Below the pieces are notes generated by a model, which worked only from the letters and a program-made list of their open reading frames with translations, did no database searches and was not told the origin of the DNA. The translations under genes were made by a program, and so were the position numbers. 45,992 nt of DNA from Acidobacteriota bacterium (GTDB lineage Bacteria > Acidobacteriota > Vicinamibacteria > Vicinamibacterales > UBA8438), in the NCBI GenBank assembly GCA_011523845.1, contig WTFV01000195.1, forward strand, positions 1 to 45,992. Direction: 5' to 3'. Positions 22,880 through 31,611 of the stretch are shown one piece after another (positions within the stretch are counted from its first letter, which is position 1; every line of letters begins with the position of its first letter).

Positions 22880-23205
22880 ATCGCGGCTCGGTCGTCGTCG
22901 TAGCGGCCAAGGGAGCCTACACCGGCAAGCCGCGACCCGCAGTCGTCGTGCAGTCCGACCTGTTCAATCTCACGCACGCCAGCGTGACGATCTGTCCGCT
23001 CACCACGGACTGCGTGGATGCGACTCTCTTTCGCGTGACGGTGGCGGCAGGCGACCGGACCGGCCTGCGCCAAATCTCGCAGGCGATGGTCGACAAGGTC
23101 GCCAGCGTTCCCCGAAAGCGGGTCGGCAAGGAGATTGGTCGCTGTGCCGAAGAAGAAATCGAGGCCATCGACGAGGCGCTTCGCCGCTGGCTGTCACTCG
23201 ACTGA
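22876..23205 (+). CDS. MazF/PemK-like mRNA interferase toxin
   Basis: 109 residues from GTG 22876. The family pattern is clear: N-terminal RGSVVVVA, then GKPRPAVVVQSDLFN (17-31), TICPLTTD (38-45) with the conserved Thr, and a SQAMVDKVASVPRKRVG segment. MazF proteins cut single-stranded mRNA. It is translationally coupled to the RHH antitoxin by GTGA. Confidence 0.93.
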   Translation: MNRGSVVVVAAKGAYTGKPRPAVVVQSDLFNLTHASVTICPLTTDCVDATLFRVTVAAGDRTGLRQISQAMVDKVASVPRKRVGKEIGRCAEEEIEAIDEALRRWLSLD

Positions 23206-23228
23206 ACGATGGGGTATAGATCTCCCCC

Positions 23229-24332
23229 ATGCACACTGACACCACTCGCCGCCCGTCGACGTCCCCCGCGCACGGTTCGCCCCGCCGGCCACTCAGCCGG
23301 CGCGCGTTTCTCGGCGCCACCGTCGCGTCCACCACGATTGCGCCGGCGCTGGCCGCCGCGCAGCAGGCGAGCCTGCCGCCGTACGAGCCGCGCGACTGGT
23401 CGGGCCGCAACCCGCTGCACTATCCGGATCCGGACATCATCGCGCTCGATCCCCGGTTCCGCTCCTACATCCTCTTCAACACCCCGATCCGCCGGCACTA
23501 CGTCGGCACGCTGTGGGCGGAAGGCCCGGCCTGGAACGGCAGCGGCCGCTACCTGGTCTGGAGCGACATCCCGAACAACCGCCAGATGCGCTGGCTCGAA
23601 GAGGACGGCCACGTCAGCGTCTTCCGCAGCCCCTCCGGCCACAGCAACGGCAACACGTTCGACCACGAGGGGCGGCAGATCTCCTGCGAACACGGGAACC
23701 GGCGCGTGGCGCGCTACGAGCACTCCGGCGAGGTCACGGTCATCGCGGACCGCTTCGAGGGCAGCCGGTTGAACTCGCCGAACGACGTCGTCGTCCATCC
23801 CGACCGCAGCATCTGGTTCACCGACCCGCCGTACGGCATCCGGGGCAGCTACGAGGGCTTTCCGGCCGAGCAGGAACTGCCCCTGTCGGTCTATCGCGTT
23901 GACGGCGTGACCGGCGCGATCACCCGGGTCACCGACGAGATCGGAGCGCCGAACGGCCTCTGCTTCTCGCCGAACTACGACCGCCTGTACGTCGCCGACA
24001 CCGGCAGCGGCCAGGAGGTGAAGATCTGGGACGTCGACGGTGAACGCCTGCTGAACGGGCGCAGCCTCGTGCAGCTCTCGGTGCCGGGCGATCCCGACGC
24101 GCGGTCGATTGCCGACGGCATGCGCTGCGACGTGGACGGCAACGTCTGGGCGGGGGCGGTCCCGGGCGTGCAGATCATCGCCCCGGACGGCGACGTCATC
24201 GGCGTCATCCGGCTGCCGGAGCGGTGCGCCAACGTCTGCTTCGGCGGCACGCGGCGCAACCGGCTGTTCATGACCGCGAGCCAGTCGCTCTACTCGGTCT
24301 ACGTCGGCGTACGGGGTGCCGGGATCGCCTGA
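23229..24332 (+). CDS. Tat-exported SMP-30/gluconolactonase-like protein
   Basis: 367 residues. The N-terminus has a twin-arginine signal (LSRRAFLGATVAS) ending near ALAAAQQ. The SMP-30 six-bladed propeller follows, with the expected metal ligands: Glu98 in WAEGPAWN, Asn185 in NSPNDVVV, Asn242 in GAPNGLCFSP and Asp297 in IADGMRCDVDGNVW. Such enzymes hydrolyse sugar lactones such as gluconolactone. A TATAGA hexamer (23215-23220) lies eight bases before the ATG, so this may also be read from a leaderless mRNA. No other sugar genes are adjacent. Confidence 0.9.
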   Translation: MHTDTTRRPSTSPAHGSPRRPLSRRAFLGATVASTTIAPALAAAQQASLPPYEPRDWSGRNPLHYPDPDIIALDPRFRSYILFNTPIRRHYVGTLWAEGPAWNGSGRYLVWSDIPNNRQMRWLEEDGHVSVFRSPSGHSNGNTFDHEGRQISCEHGNRRVARYEHSGEVTVIADRFEGSRLNSPNDVVVHPDRSIWFTDPPYGIRGSYEGFPAEQELPLSVYRVDGVTGAITRVTDEIGAPNGLCFSPNYDRLYVADTGSGQEVKIWDVDGERLLNGRSLVQLSVPGDPDARSIADGMRCDVDGNVWAGAVPGVQIIAPDGDVIGVIRLPERCANVCFGGTRRNRLFMTASQSLYSVYVGVRGAGIA

Positions 24333-24408
24333 CGCGGACTCCTGTACGGCTGCAGCGCGACGGCCGGTGGAGACGCGATGTGCGGGCGTGGCGTTGAAGG
24401 ATGAGAGC

Positions 24409-25263
24409 ATGATCGCGCTCCAGGTCGCGCGCCGGGACCTGCTCGAGATGTCGCGCGACGGTCGTCTGCGCTGGGCCGTGGGTGTGCTCCTGCTGCTGCT
24501 CGCCGTTTCCGTGTGTGTCGGCTGGACGCGCTCCACCCAGGCGGCCGCCCTTCGGCGTGCGGCGACGGACGTCCAGCACGAGGCTTGGCTCGAGAAGGGA
24601 GCGATGCATCCGCACATGGCGGCCCACTACGGCATGTTCCTGTTCAAGCCGGTGCCGCCCCTGGCCGCCGTCGACCGGGGGATCGACGACTACGTCGGAT
24701 CGTTCGTCTTTCTCGAAGCCCACAAGCAGAACCTCTTCGCCGGACGGCCGGCCGCCGATGCCCCCCCGGGCGCACGCTTCGGCGAGCTGACGGCCGCCGC
24801 CGCGCTGCAGGTCCTCGTGCCGCTGGTGATCCTGCTCCTCACGTTTTCCACGTTCGCCGGGGAGCGCGAGCAGGGCACGCTGCGCCAGACGCTCGCCACC
24901 GGTGTGCGCGGCTGGGAGCTCGTCCTTGGAAAAACCGTCTCGAATGCGCTGTCCGGCACCGACCTCGCGCACCACCGCCGCTTCGCCGCCGCCGCGGAAG
25001 CCTATCGACTGGACCTGGTGCAGCCGCTCAACCGCGCCATCGCCGTGAACGACGAGATCGCGCAGCGTCCCGGCGACGAGACGTTCTACGCGGGTTATCT
25101 GCGCGGGCGCGACCTCTGGGCCGAGCTGCCGCGATTCGAGTACGTGCGGCCTCCGCTGGCTTGGGCGGCGAGCTACACGTGGACATCCACCGCCACGCTC
25201 CTCCTCTGGCTGACGGCCGCCACCGCCGGCCTGCTGGCCTCGGTTCGGAGGTTGCATGTCTGA
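24409..25263 (+). CDS. ABC-2 (DUF3526/COG1277-like) permease with internal in-frame deletion
   Basis: 284 residues from ATG 24409. The N-terminal half is like the family: VARRDLLEMSRDGRLRW, HMAAHYGMFLFKP, FLEAHKQN, RFGELTAAAALQVLVPLVIL and FAGEREQGTLRQTLA. At about residue 175 the text jumps from LVLGK straight to TVSNALSGTDLAHHRRFAAA, which in relatives lies roughly 190 residues later. The middle membrane helices and part of the extracytoplasmic loop are therefore missing, and the length is far below the usual 450-490. No ATPase gene is next to it. It overlaps the second permease by 8 bases. Either a real deletion or an assembly fault. Confidence 0.75.
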   Translation: MIALQVARRDLLEMSRDGRLRWAVGVLLLLLAVSVCVGWTRSTQAAALRRAATDVQHEAWLEKGAMHPHMAAHYGMFLFKPVPPLAAVDRGIDDYVGSFVFLEAHKQNLFAGRPAADAPPGARFGELTAAAALQVLVPLVILLLTFSTFAGEREQGTLRQTLATGVRGWELVLGKTVSNALSGTDLAHHRRFAAAAEAYRLDLVQPLNRAIAVNDEIAQRPGDETFYAGYLRGRDLWAELPRFEYVRPPLAWAASYTWTSTATLLLWLTAATAGLLASVRRLHV

Positions 25264-26167
25264 GGGTTCAGGCACGTTGGGCACGGTGCTTCGCCACGAA
25301 TGGCGCCTGCTGCGCGCCGATCGCGCCGTGGTCGTGGTGCTCGTCCTCTTCATCGCCCTCGCGGCCTGGATCAACGCATCCGGCCGCGGCTCCGCGCACA
25401 ACGTGATGGTGCTGGCCACCTTGTGGATCGTCCTGGTGGTCGTCCTCCCATCCGCGCTCACGCTCGCGGCCACGGAGCTGCACCCGGTGCCTCCCCGCAT
25501 CGAGCTCGTGGAGGCCGCGCGCCGCGCGCGCAACGAGGCGCGCGTGACCGCCAACGAGGAGGCGCTGCGCCGCCGGTTCCTCGAACGACACCGCGATCGC
25601 ATCCACGACCAGGCGTCGATGTACGCGGCGATGACCACCATCGTCGAGCCGGCGCCCGCGGGCAACCCGCTCCTCGACGATTTCTTCGCGCGTCATCCGA
25701 AGCTCGCCGGCGATCGCCGCTTCACGCAGATGAGCCTCTTCTACGTGCTGCTGGCGGCACAGGAGGAGGCAGTCGAGCGCCGCACGGAGGCGGTTCGGGA
25801 TCGCATCGCCGACAGCCTGGCCTCGCGACGCGCGTTTCTCGATCGGTGGGCATGGCTGGCGCCGGCTTCCCTCGTGCAACGCGTGCTCAGCAACGCGGCC
25901 GGTACGGGTGAGGCCCGCTATCGACGCTTCTTCGAACTGGCGGCCGTCCATCAGGCGGAGCAGCGCGCCTTTTTCTGGCCGCGTGTGTTCCATGCGGCGG
26001 CGCTCTCCGCCGCGGACTATGACCGCCTGCCGACCTTCGAGTATGCGGAAGAGCCCGCCGGATGGATCGTGCGGCGGTCTCTGGCCGCGCTCGCCACGCT
26101 CGCCGCGTTCGCCGCGTTCGGGACCTCCGGCGCCGCCGTCGCCTTCCGTCGCTTTCGCGTGGTGTGA
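25256..26167 (+). CDS. second ABC-2 (DUF3526-like) permease with internal in-frame deletion
   Basis: 303 residues from ATG 25256. It opens with LGTVLRHEWRLLRADRAVVV and a first membrane helix up to about residue 40. It then goes directly into SGRGSAHNVMVLATLWIVLV and LHPVPPRIELVEAARRARN, which in relatives follow after about 180 more residues. The extracytoplasmic helical region (about 85-250) and the last membrane helix are kept. As in the gene upstream, the core membrane block is gone without loss of frame. Function as a transporter is doubtful. Its 3' end faces the minus-strand FtsX gene 100 bases away. Confidence 0.75.
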   Translation: MSEGSGTLGTVLRHEWRLLRADRAVVVVLVLFIALAAWINASGRGSAHNVMVLATLWIVLVVVLPSALTLAATELHPVPPRIELVEAARRARNEARVTANEEALRRRFLERHRDRIHDQASMYAAMTTIVEPAPAGNPLLDDFFARHPKLAGDRRFTQMSLFYVLLAAQEEAVERRTEAVRDRIADSLASRRAFLDRWAWLAPASLVQRVLSNAAGTGEARYRRFFELAAVHQAEQRAFFWPRVFHAAALSAADYDRLPTFEYAEEPAGWIVRRSLAALATLAAFAAFGTSGAAVAFRRFRVV

Positions 26168-26269
26168 TTGGGGCGGACCGCATGGCCGGGCAGCTCGCAT
26201 TCCCGGTTTCATGTGACGACGGTTGCCCACGGCCCAAGACGACCCCCGCCACGCTCGAAAACGCTTCGT

Positions 26270-28723
26270 CTATTCGCTCCTCAGTGACTGTGCGGGGTCG
26301 AGCCGCGAAGCCCGGACGGCCGGCCATAGCGACGCCACAAGTCCGGCTGCTGTCAGACAGCCGGCCACCGACGCGTGGATCGCCCAGTCGAACACCGCAA
26401 CATCGACCAACAGATGAGCGATCGTTCGGAGAGCTCCCGCCGAAAGCACCAACCCGATCGCGAGTCCGAGCAGGACCAATCCCATTCCGCGTCGAACGAC
26501 CATGGCCCGTACGCCCGCTGGTGTTGCCCCGAGCGCCAACCGGATCCCGATGTCCCGCGCGCGCACCGAAACGGAGTAGCTCAGCAATCCGTACAACCCG
26601 ACGCTGGCCAGCAACAGCGCCAACGCCGCAAACACCGCAAACAGGACCCCCCATAGCCGGCGCTGCCACAGCGCGCCGTCGATGCGTTCCGTCATGCTCT
26701 GGATCGAAACGATGGCCGCGTTCCGGTCCTCCTTCGAGATCGCTTCCCGAATCGCCCCCGATACCGCGGTCTGGTCCAGGTGCGTCCGCAAGACGTAGTA
26801 GCCGCCGCCCACCGGCCATTGCGTGAATGGGTAGTACAGTTCGATCGCGTCACGCTCCGCGCCCTCATGCTTGACGTCACCGACAACCCCGACGACGCGG
26901 CAGTACGGGTTCGACGGCCCCACGGTGTCTCCCCACTGCACCATCTGCCCGATCGGGTTCCGCTCGCCAAAGAGTGCTCTTGCGCCGACTTCGTTGACGA
27001 TCACCACCGGAGCATTGTCGCTCGCGTCGGTGCGGTCGAAGAACCGGCCTGCCGCCAGGGGAATCCGCATCGCTTCGAAGTAGTCCCACGAGACATCGGC
27101 CCCGGTCGTCGGCAGCAGAAACTGCGTTTCCTCCTCCGCCTGGCCTTGCACCCTGAGCCGCCCATTCCGCAACGCGCCGCCCGTGTAGGGGAGCGAGTTG
27201 GTGACCGCCGCGCTGTCGACCCCGGGGATGGCGTGCAGTCGCGCCAGCACACGCTCGTGATACGCCGCGAGCAGCGCCGCCCGTTCCGCGCGCGGCGCTT
27301 GCGAGAACAGACTGTTGCGCGCGCTCGCCACGATCAGATTCTCGGCCTCGAAACCGTGATCCGCGTTCTGCATCTGCACGAACGTCTTCATCAGAAGTCC
27401 CGCGCCCAGCAACAGCAGCAGCGAGGCGGCCACTTCCGTCACGACGAGCGCGGAACGCCCCCAGGAATCGCCCGAGCTCCCCCGCGTGCCGTCTTTCAGC
27501 GCCACGGCAAGATTCACTCGCGAACCCATTACCGCAGGCGCGATCCCGAGCGCCAACCCGCTGATCACCGTGGCCGCGAAGCAGAACGCCAGCACATGCG
27601 GGTCAACCGCGATGCGCATCCACATCGGAATCGAGTCGGGCAGCAGTGTCTGGAACGCGCGGACAGCCATCCACGCGATGGCAGCGCCGCCGGCACCCCC
27701 GACGGAGGCGAGCAGCAAACTCTCGGCCAGGAATCCCTTCGTCAACTCGAACCGTCCCGCCCCCAGCGCCGCCTGCACCACGTACTGCTTGTGCTGCGTG
27801 AGGGCTCGTGCGAGCAGGAGATTCGCGACGTTGAAGATGCAGATCAGCAGAACCAACGACACACCGCCGGCCAGCAACGCCAGGTAGGGACGCACCTCGC
27901 CCACCTCGGCGTCGCGCAGAGGCACAAGACGCACACCGACGTCCTGGTTGGTGGTGGGAAACTCTGCCGCGAGCTGCCGGGCCACAGCGCCCATCTCGTC
28001 CTGCGCCTGCTCGAGCGATACTCCGGGCGCGAGGCGCGCGACGGTCGGGTACCACCGTTGATCACGTTGCTTCTCGCGATAGGTGTCCAGCCCCAGCGCG
28101 TACCAGCTCTCCATCGTGAGCCACAGCGTCGCCCGGTCCGGGTACCCGTATCCCGCGGGCATGACCCCGACCACTTCGAACTCGCCCATGGGCAGCCGGA
28201 TCATCCTCCCCAGCGCGTCGGGCGCACCGCCGTAACGACGTTGCCACAGCCCATGGCCGAGTATCGCCTTGTTCACCGGTCCGCCTGTGCGATCCTCCTC
28301 TGCGGTGAAGAGCCGACCCAGGACCGGTTGCACTCCCACCGCGTGCATGGCCTCCTGGTTCAACTGCGCGATAACGACGGCCTCCGCCAAACCATCGCCC
28401 TCGATCTGCGAATCGAAAACCGTGTACCCGCCGATGTTCTCCAGAAGAGTCGAACGCCGGTTGTACTCTTCGATATCGAGCAGCGAGCAGTTTCTCTCCG
28501 CCCCCTGCTCGCCCTCCGCCACGGTGAACACGCGCACCAGGCGGTCCGCGTCCGGATAGGGGAATGGACGGAGAAGTATCGCGTAGACCAGGCTGAAGAC
28601 CGCCGTCGCAGCCCCGATTCCCAGGGCAATGGTCACCACGGCGGGAACGGTGAAGGAAGGCGCGCGCCGCAAGGCGCGCCACGACAGCTCGGAATGCTTG
28701 AGCCAACCTCGTGAGGCACCCAT
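26270..28723 (-). CDS. MacB/FtsX-type orphan ABC permease (ADOP family)
   Basis: 817 residues from ATG 28723. It has the doubled layout of acidobacterial permeases: SWRALRRAPSFTVPAVVTIA-LGIGAATAVFSLV first helix, MacB periplasmic core, three helices around LVLLICIFNVANLLLARALT, a second core from SALVVTEVAASLLLLLGAGL, and the final FtsX block LALLLASVGLYGLLSYSVS to ASRLDPAQSLRSE. About eight membrane helices are expected. It lacks the N-terminal prefix domain seen in the gene at 43074. No cognate ATPase is adjacent. It begins one base after the amidohydrolase stop (TGACATG), so the two are translated together. Confidence 0.9.
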   Translation of the reverse strand: MGASRGWLKHSELSWRALRRAPSFTVPAVVTIALGIGAATAVFSLVYAILLRPFPYPDADRLVRVFTVAEGEQGAERNCSLLDIEEYNRRSTLLENIGGYTVFDSQIEGDGLAEAVVIAQLNQEAMHAVGVQPVLGRLFTAEEDRTGGPVNKAILGHGLWQRRYGGAPDALGRMIRLPMGEFEVVGVMPAGYGYPDRATLWLTMESWYALGLDTYREKQRDQRWYPTVARLAPGVSLEQAQDEMGAVARQLAAEFPTTNQDVGVRLVPLRDAEVGEVRPYLALLAGGVSLVLLICIFNVANLLLARALTQHKQYVVQAALGAGRFELTKGFLAESLLLASVGGAGGAAIAWMAVRAFQTLLPDSIPMWMRIAVDPHVLAFCFAATVISGLALGIAPAVMGSRVNLAVALKDGTRGSSGDSWGRSALVVTEVAASLLLLLGAGLLMKTFVQMQNADHGFEAENLIVASARNSLFSQAPRAERAALLAAYHERVLARLHAIPGVDSAAVTNSLPYTGGALRNGRLRVQGQAEEETQFLLPTTGADVSWDYFEAMRIPLAAGRFFDRTDASDNAPVVIVNEVGARALFGERNPIGQMVQWGDTVGPSNPYCRVVGVVGDVKHEGAERDAIELYYPFTQWPVGGGYYVLRTHLDQTAVSGAIREAISKEDRNAAIVSIQSMTERIDGALWQRRLWGVLFAVFAALALLLASVGLYGLLSYSVSVRARDIGIRLALGATPAGVRAMVVRRGMGLVLLGLAIGLVLSAGALRTIAHLLVDVAVFDWAIHASVAGCLTAAGLVASLWPAVRASRLDPAQSLRSE

Positions 28724-28724
28724 G

Positions 28725-29858
28725 TCAGATCCGCGGGAGCCGGTAGACCCGCAGCGCGGTGTCGTGGAACATCGCCGCCCGCTCGTCGGCCGAGAACCCC
28801 CGCGTCAGCTTCTTGAACTGGTTCCAGAGCACGGTGTACGAGCACGACAGCTTGTCGACCGGGAAGTTGCTCTCGAACATGCAGCGCCGCGGCCCGAACG
28901 CCTCGATGATGTGGCGATACCAGTCGCCGTTGGCCTCGAGCAACTCGTCCGAGGTCGGCGGTCGGTCGCGCTCGTGCCAGCCGTAGCCGTTCACGACCAT
29001 CTGGATCCCGCCCACCTTCGCCACCACGTTCGGACGTCGGGCCAGCTCGGTCACCGCGGGCTTCCAGACCTCGAAGACCTCGTCGCGGCGTCCGGCGTAG
29101 GGCCCGATCCCGATGGGACCGCCGAGGTGGTTGAAGATGATGACTGTGTCGGGGAACGCGTCCGCGAGGTCGGCCAAGTCGGCGATGTGGGTGTGATAGA
29201 TCCAGCCCTCGAACGTGAGCCCGTAGGGGCGCAGGTGCGCGTAGCCACGACGGAACTCGGGATCGAGGAGCAGATGCTCGGGCCCGGTCGGACGCCGCGC
29301 CACGACCGGCGGCTCCGCCCAGGCGGCCCGATGGCGAACGCCCCGGAAGCGCTGCGGGCTGGCGGCGATCTGCGCCTCGAGCACCGGCGCCACGCGGTCA
29401 CCGAGGCGCAGGTTTGCCGACCCCACGATCCCGGTCGCCACCCGGGTCTCACCGTACTGGCCGCTCGCGCTCATGGCGGCGATGCCCTGCACGAACTCCG
29501 TCTCGCCCACGATACGGAGCTCCTCCGGACCGTCCGCCCGATACATCGAGGTGCACTCGACGAAGACGGTCTGACGGATCTTGTGCGTGTTCGTGTCCTC
29601 GAGCAGCTCGTCCAACAGGTAGCGGTTGCCGGGGCGATCCCACAGATGGTGGTGCGGGTCGATGATGGGCAGCTCCGGCTCCAGCACCGCCTCGTCGGTC
29701 AACGCCAGCCAGTCGGCGCGAGGACCGCTCGGCGCCGCCGTGCGCCGGGACTGGGCACGAGCGCGCATCGAGCCGGGCAGGCCAGCCGTTACCGCCGCGG
29801 CCCCGAGGGCCCCCGCCGCCGCTCGACCGAAGAACGTCCGTCGCGTGATGTCATCCAT
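28725..29858 (-). CDS. Tat-exported amidohydrolase (Amidohydrolase_2 family)
   Basis: 377 residues from ATG 29858; a GTG three codons upstream is possible, but AAGGAG lies eight bases before the ATG. The twin-arginine signal DDITRRTFFGRAAAGALG ends near RARAQ. The metal-binding start DPHHHLWD gives Asp67, His69 and His71; further family stretches are FRGVRHRA, IIFNHLGGP, VVAKVGG and FESNFPVDK. Relatives include 2-pyrone-4,6-dicarboxylate lactonases and fuconolactonases. The substrate is not deducible. It shares a transcript with the FtsX permease. Confidence 0.9.
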   Translation of the reverse strand: MDDITRRTFFGRAAAGALGAAAVTAGLPGSMRARAQSRRTAAPSGPRADWLALTDEAVLEPELPIIDPHHHLWDRPGNRYLLDELLEDTNTHKIRQTVFVECTSMYRADGPEELRIVGETEFVQGIAAMSASGQYGETRVATGIVGSANLRLGDRVAPVLEAQIAASPQRFRGVRHRAAWAEPPVVARRPTGPEHLLLDPEFRRGYAHLRPYGLTFEGWIYHTHIADLADLADAFPDTVIIFNHLGGPIGIGPYAGRRDEVFEVWKPAVTELARRPNVVAKVGGIQMVVNGYGWHERDRPPTSDELLEANGDWYRHIIEAFGPRRCMFESNFPVDKLSCSYTVLWNQFKKLTRGFSADERAAMFHDTALRVYRLPRI

Positions 29859-29866
29859 GGTCGTCA

Positions 29867-29894
29867 CTCCTTGCTCCTTGCTCCTTGCTCCTTG
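29867..29894. repeat. 7-bp tandem repeat (CAAGGAG x4 on the minus strand)
   Basis: Four perfect copies of CTCCTTG (plus strand) stand end to end just upstream of the amidohydrolase. Read on the coding strand they give four consecutive AAGGAG ribosome-binding sites, the last at eight bases from ATG 29858. The stretch up to 30134 holds no gene I can support; an open minus frame there lacks family features. Confidence 0.9.
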
Positions 29895-30134
29895 CGAGCA
29901 TCTCGCCGTAACTCCGGCAGCGCGAAGACGGAAGTCGCGTTCCCCGCTTCCGGCCGCTGCACTGCAAGCCTCCGAAGTCCGAGTTCCGGCGACTGCGCTT
30001 CGGCGAGCGGCTCACCAGCCGGGTCGAGCCTCATCGCCCGGAGGCGGGTCGCAACATCAGCCGCCTGCACGATGGCCCACGGAACCGGCTGCGCCTGCTC
30101 CGCGGGGCGATCGCTGGTATCCGAGCGTTCGGGA

Positions 30135-30425
30135 CTAGAGCGAGGAGGGCAGGGGGGGACCGCGGCAGAAGTGGACGCCGAGGCAGACGTCACGCTCGGC
30201 CTCGGCCTGCCGCGGTGTGAGCGTGTGGGCGACAGCCTCGAATCCGAGGTGCGCGTGCCGGGTCTCGATGGCGGAGACGTGGTGCGAGTGGCAGACCGCA
30301 CAATGGTCGTCGGACGCGCCGGTCTCGTGGCCATGGAAGAATCCACTGGCCGGTCCGACCGCCAACGCGACCAACATGACCGTCGTGGCCGGGGTCAACC
30401 ACCGCCCCCGCAGTATCGACACCAT
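30135..30425 (-). CDS. small exported Cys/His-rich protein (putative metal-binding)
   Basis: 96 residues from ATG 30425. A signal-type helix (LTPATTVMLVALAVGPASG) precedes a segment rich in His and Cys: FFHGHETG with His31 and His33, DDHCAVCHSHHVSAIETRH with Cys42, Cys45 and His46, and a later VCLGVHFC pair. The CxxCH could bind haem or metal, but the context (Fe-chelate-type ABC permease 97 bases upstream) and similarity to small DUF2946-like proteins favour metal binding. It lies at the end of the uptake gene set, same strand. Confidence 0.7.
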   Translation of the reverse strand: MVSILRGRWLTPATTVMLVALAVGPASGFFHGHETGASDDHCAVCHSHHVSAIETRHAHLGFEAVAHTLTPRQAEAERDVCLGVHFCRGPPLPSSL

Positions 30426-30521
30426 TGCCAGTTACCTAACCGTAGACCTGAACGCTTGTCAAGCCGTCTCGTTCATCGTTCTCGAAAGGAGTGCCCCGGC
30501 CACGGCGATCGTCGAATGGCG

Positions 30522-31610
30522 TCACGTCCACCGCACCCGGCTGCGCAGCAGCATCCAGAGCACGATCGGACCGCCCACCGCGCCGGTCACGGCGTTGACG
30601 TGCAGGAGATGGCGGCTCCATGGCAGGTGGGTGACGAGGTCGGCGCCCAGGGCGAGTGCGGCGCCGCCGATCGTCACCGCCGGCATGAGCACGCGGTGGT
30701 CGGCCGTCGACAGCAGCAGCCGGCACGCGTGAGGGACGAGGATGCCGAGAAACGCAATCGGCCCGCAAAACGCGGTGACGGTGCCCGCGAGCAACGCCGC
30801 GACGCCGAGGCCGACGCGCCGGGCGCGCGTCACGTCGAGGCCGAGACTGGCCGCATACCGATCTCCCAGCAGCAGCGTGTTCAGCGACTTGACCATGGCG
30901 AACGCCGCGAGGCAGGCGATCCCGATGAGCGGCGTGAAGACGTACAGGCGCGTGTAGCCGATGCCCGTGAAGTTGCCGTCGAACCACGCAAAGAACGCCC
31001 GTGCGACCGCCTCGTCCGGCGCAAGATGCAGCACGATGCTGATCAGGCCCTGGCAGGTGAACCCCAGCACGACACCCGTGACGAGCAGCGTGACGCTCGT
31101 CACGCGCGGTGCGACGGCGGCCAACCCCGCCATCAGCACCGCGGCGCCGAGGCCGGCCGTCACGATGTACGCCAGGTCCCCGGCCGCGCCGAGCGACGTC
31201 AGCAGGCCCGTCCCGAACCAGCTCACCGCCACCACCATGATCGCCACGCCCAGACCGGCGCCGTTGACGACGCCGAGCACCCACGGATCGGCGAGGGGGT
31301 TCCTGAAGAGCGTCTGCAGCAGCAGGCCGGTCATGCCGATGCCCGCCCCGGCAAGTACGGCCGCCCAGGCCCGTGGCAGGCGGAAGTCGAGCACGATTCG
31401 AGTCCACGAAGCCCGTTCCGGCACGTCCCCGGTGAAGATATCCACAAGGGCGCTCAGCGGAATCGGCACGACCCCGATGGTGAGCTCGAGGATGAAGAGG
31501 AGCAGTACGAGGCTCGCGAGCGCCACGTAGACGGTTGCAGGTGGGAGCGCCGCGGGTGGGGCAGCGATGCCCGCAGCCGGTTTCAGCGTCGCAACACGCG
31601 CATCCGACAC
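30522..31610 (-). CDS. FecCD-type ABC permease (iron-chelate/cobalamin uptake)
   Basis: 362 residues from GTG 31610, one base after the binding-protein stop, with AGGAGA about ten bases upstream. The FecCD/BtuC family is recognised by FRLPRAWAAVLAGAGIGMTG, LLQTLFRNPLADPWVLGVV-NGAG, GLISIVLHLAP and CGPIAFLGILVPHACRLL. About nine or ten membrane helices are expected. It works with the lipoprotein and ATPase directly upstream to import a metal chelate or corrinoid across the inner membrane. Confidence 0.94.
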   Translation of the reverse strand: MSDARVATLKPAAGIAAPPAALPPATVYVALASLVLLLFILELTIGVVPIPLSALVDIFTGDVPERASWTRIVLDFRLPRAWAAVLAGAGIGMTGLLLQTLFRNPLADPWVLGVVNGAGLGVAIMVVAVSWFGTGLLTSLGAAGDLAYIVTAGLGAAVLMAGLAAVAPRVTSVTLLVTGVVLGFTCQGLISIVLHLAPDEAVARAFFAWFDGNFTGIGYTRLYVFTPLIGIACLAAFAMVKSLNTLLLGDRYAASLGLDVTRARRVGLGVAALLAGTVTAFCGPIAFLGILVPHACRLLLSTADHRVLMPAVTIGGAALALGADLVTHLPWSRHLLHVNAVTGAVGGPIVLWMLLRSRVRWT

Positions 31611-31611
31611 C

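Noticed and set aside
29864..30346. Minus-strand open frame with a possibly protein-like end (PWAIVQAADVATRLRAM)
   Set aside because: No start with a ribosome site, no family recognised, and the upstream part overlaps the small Cys/His gene in another frame; too weak to call.
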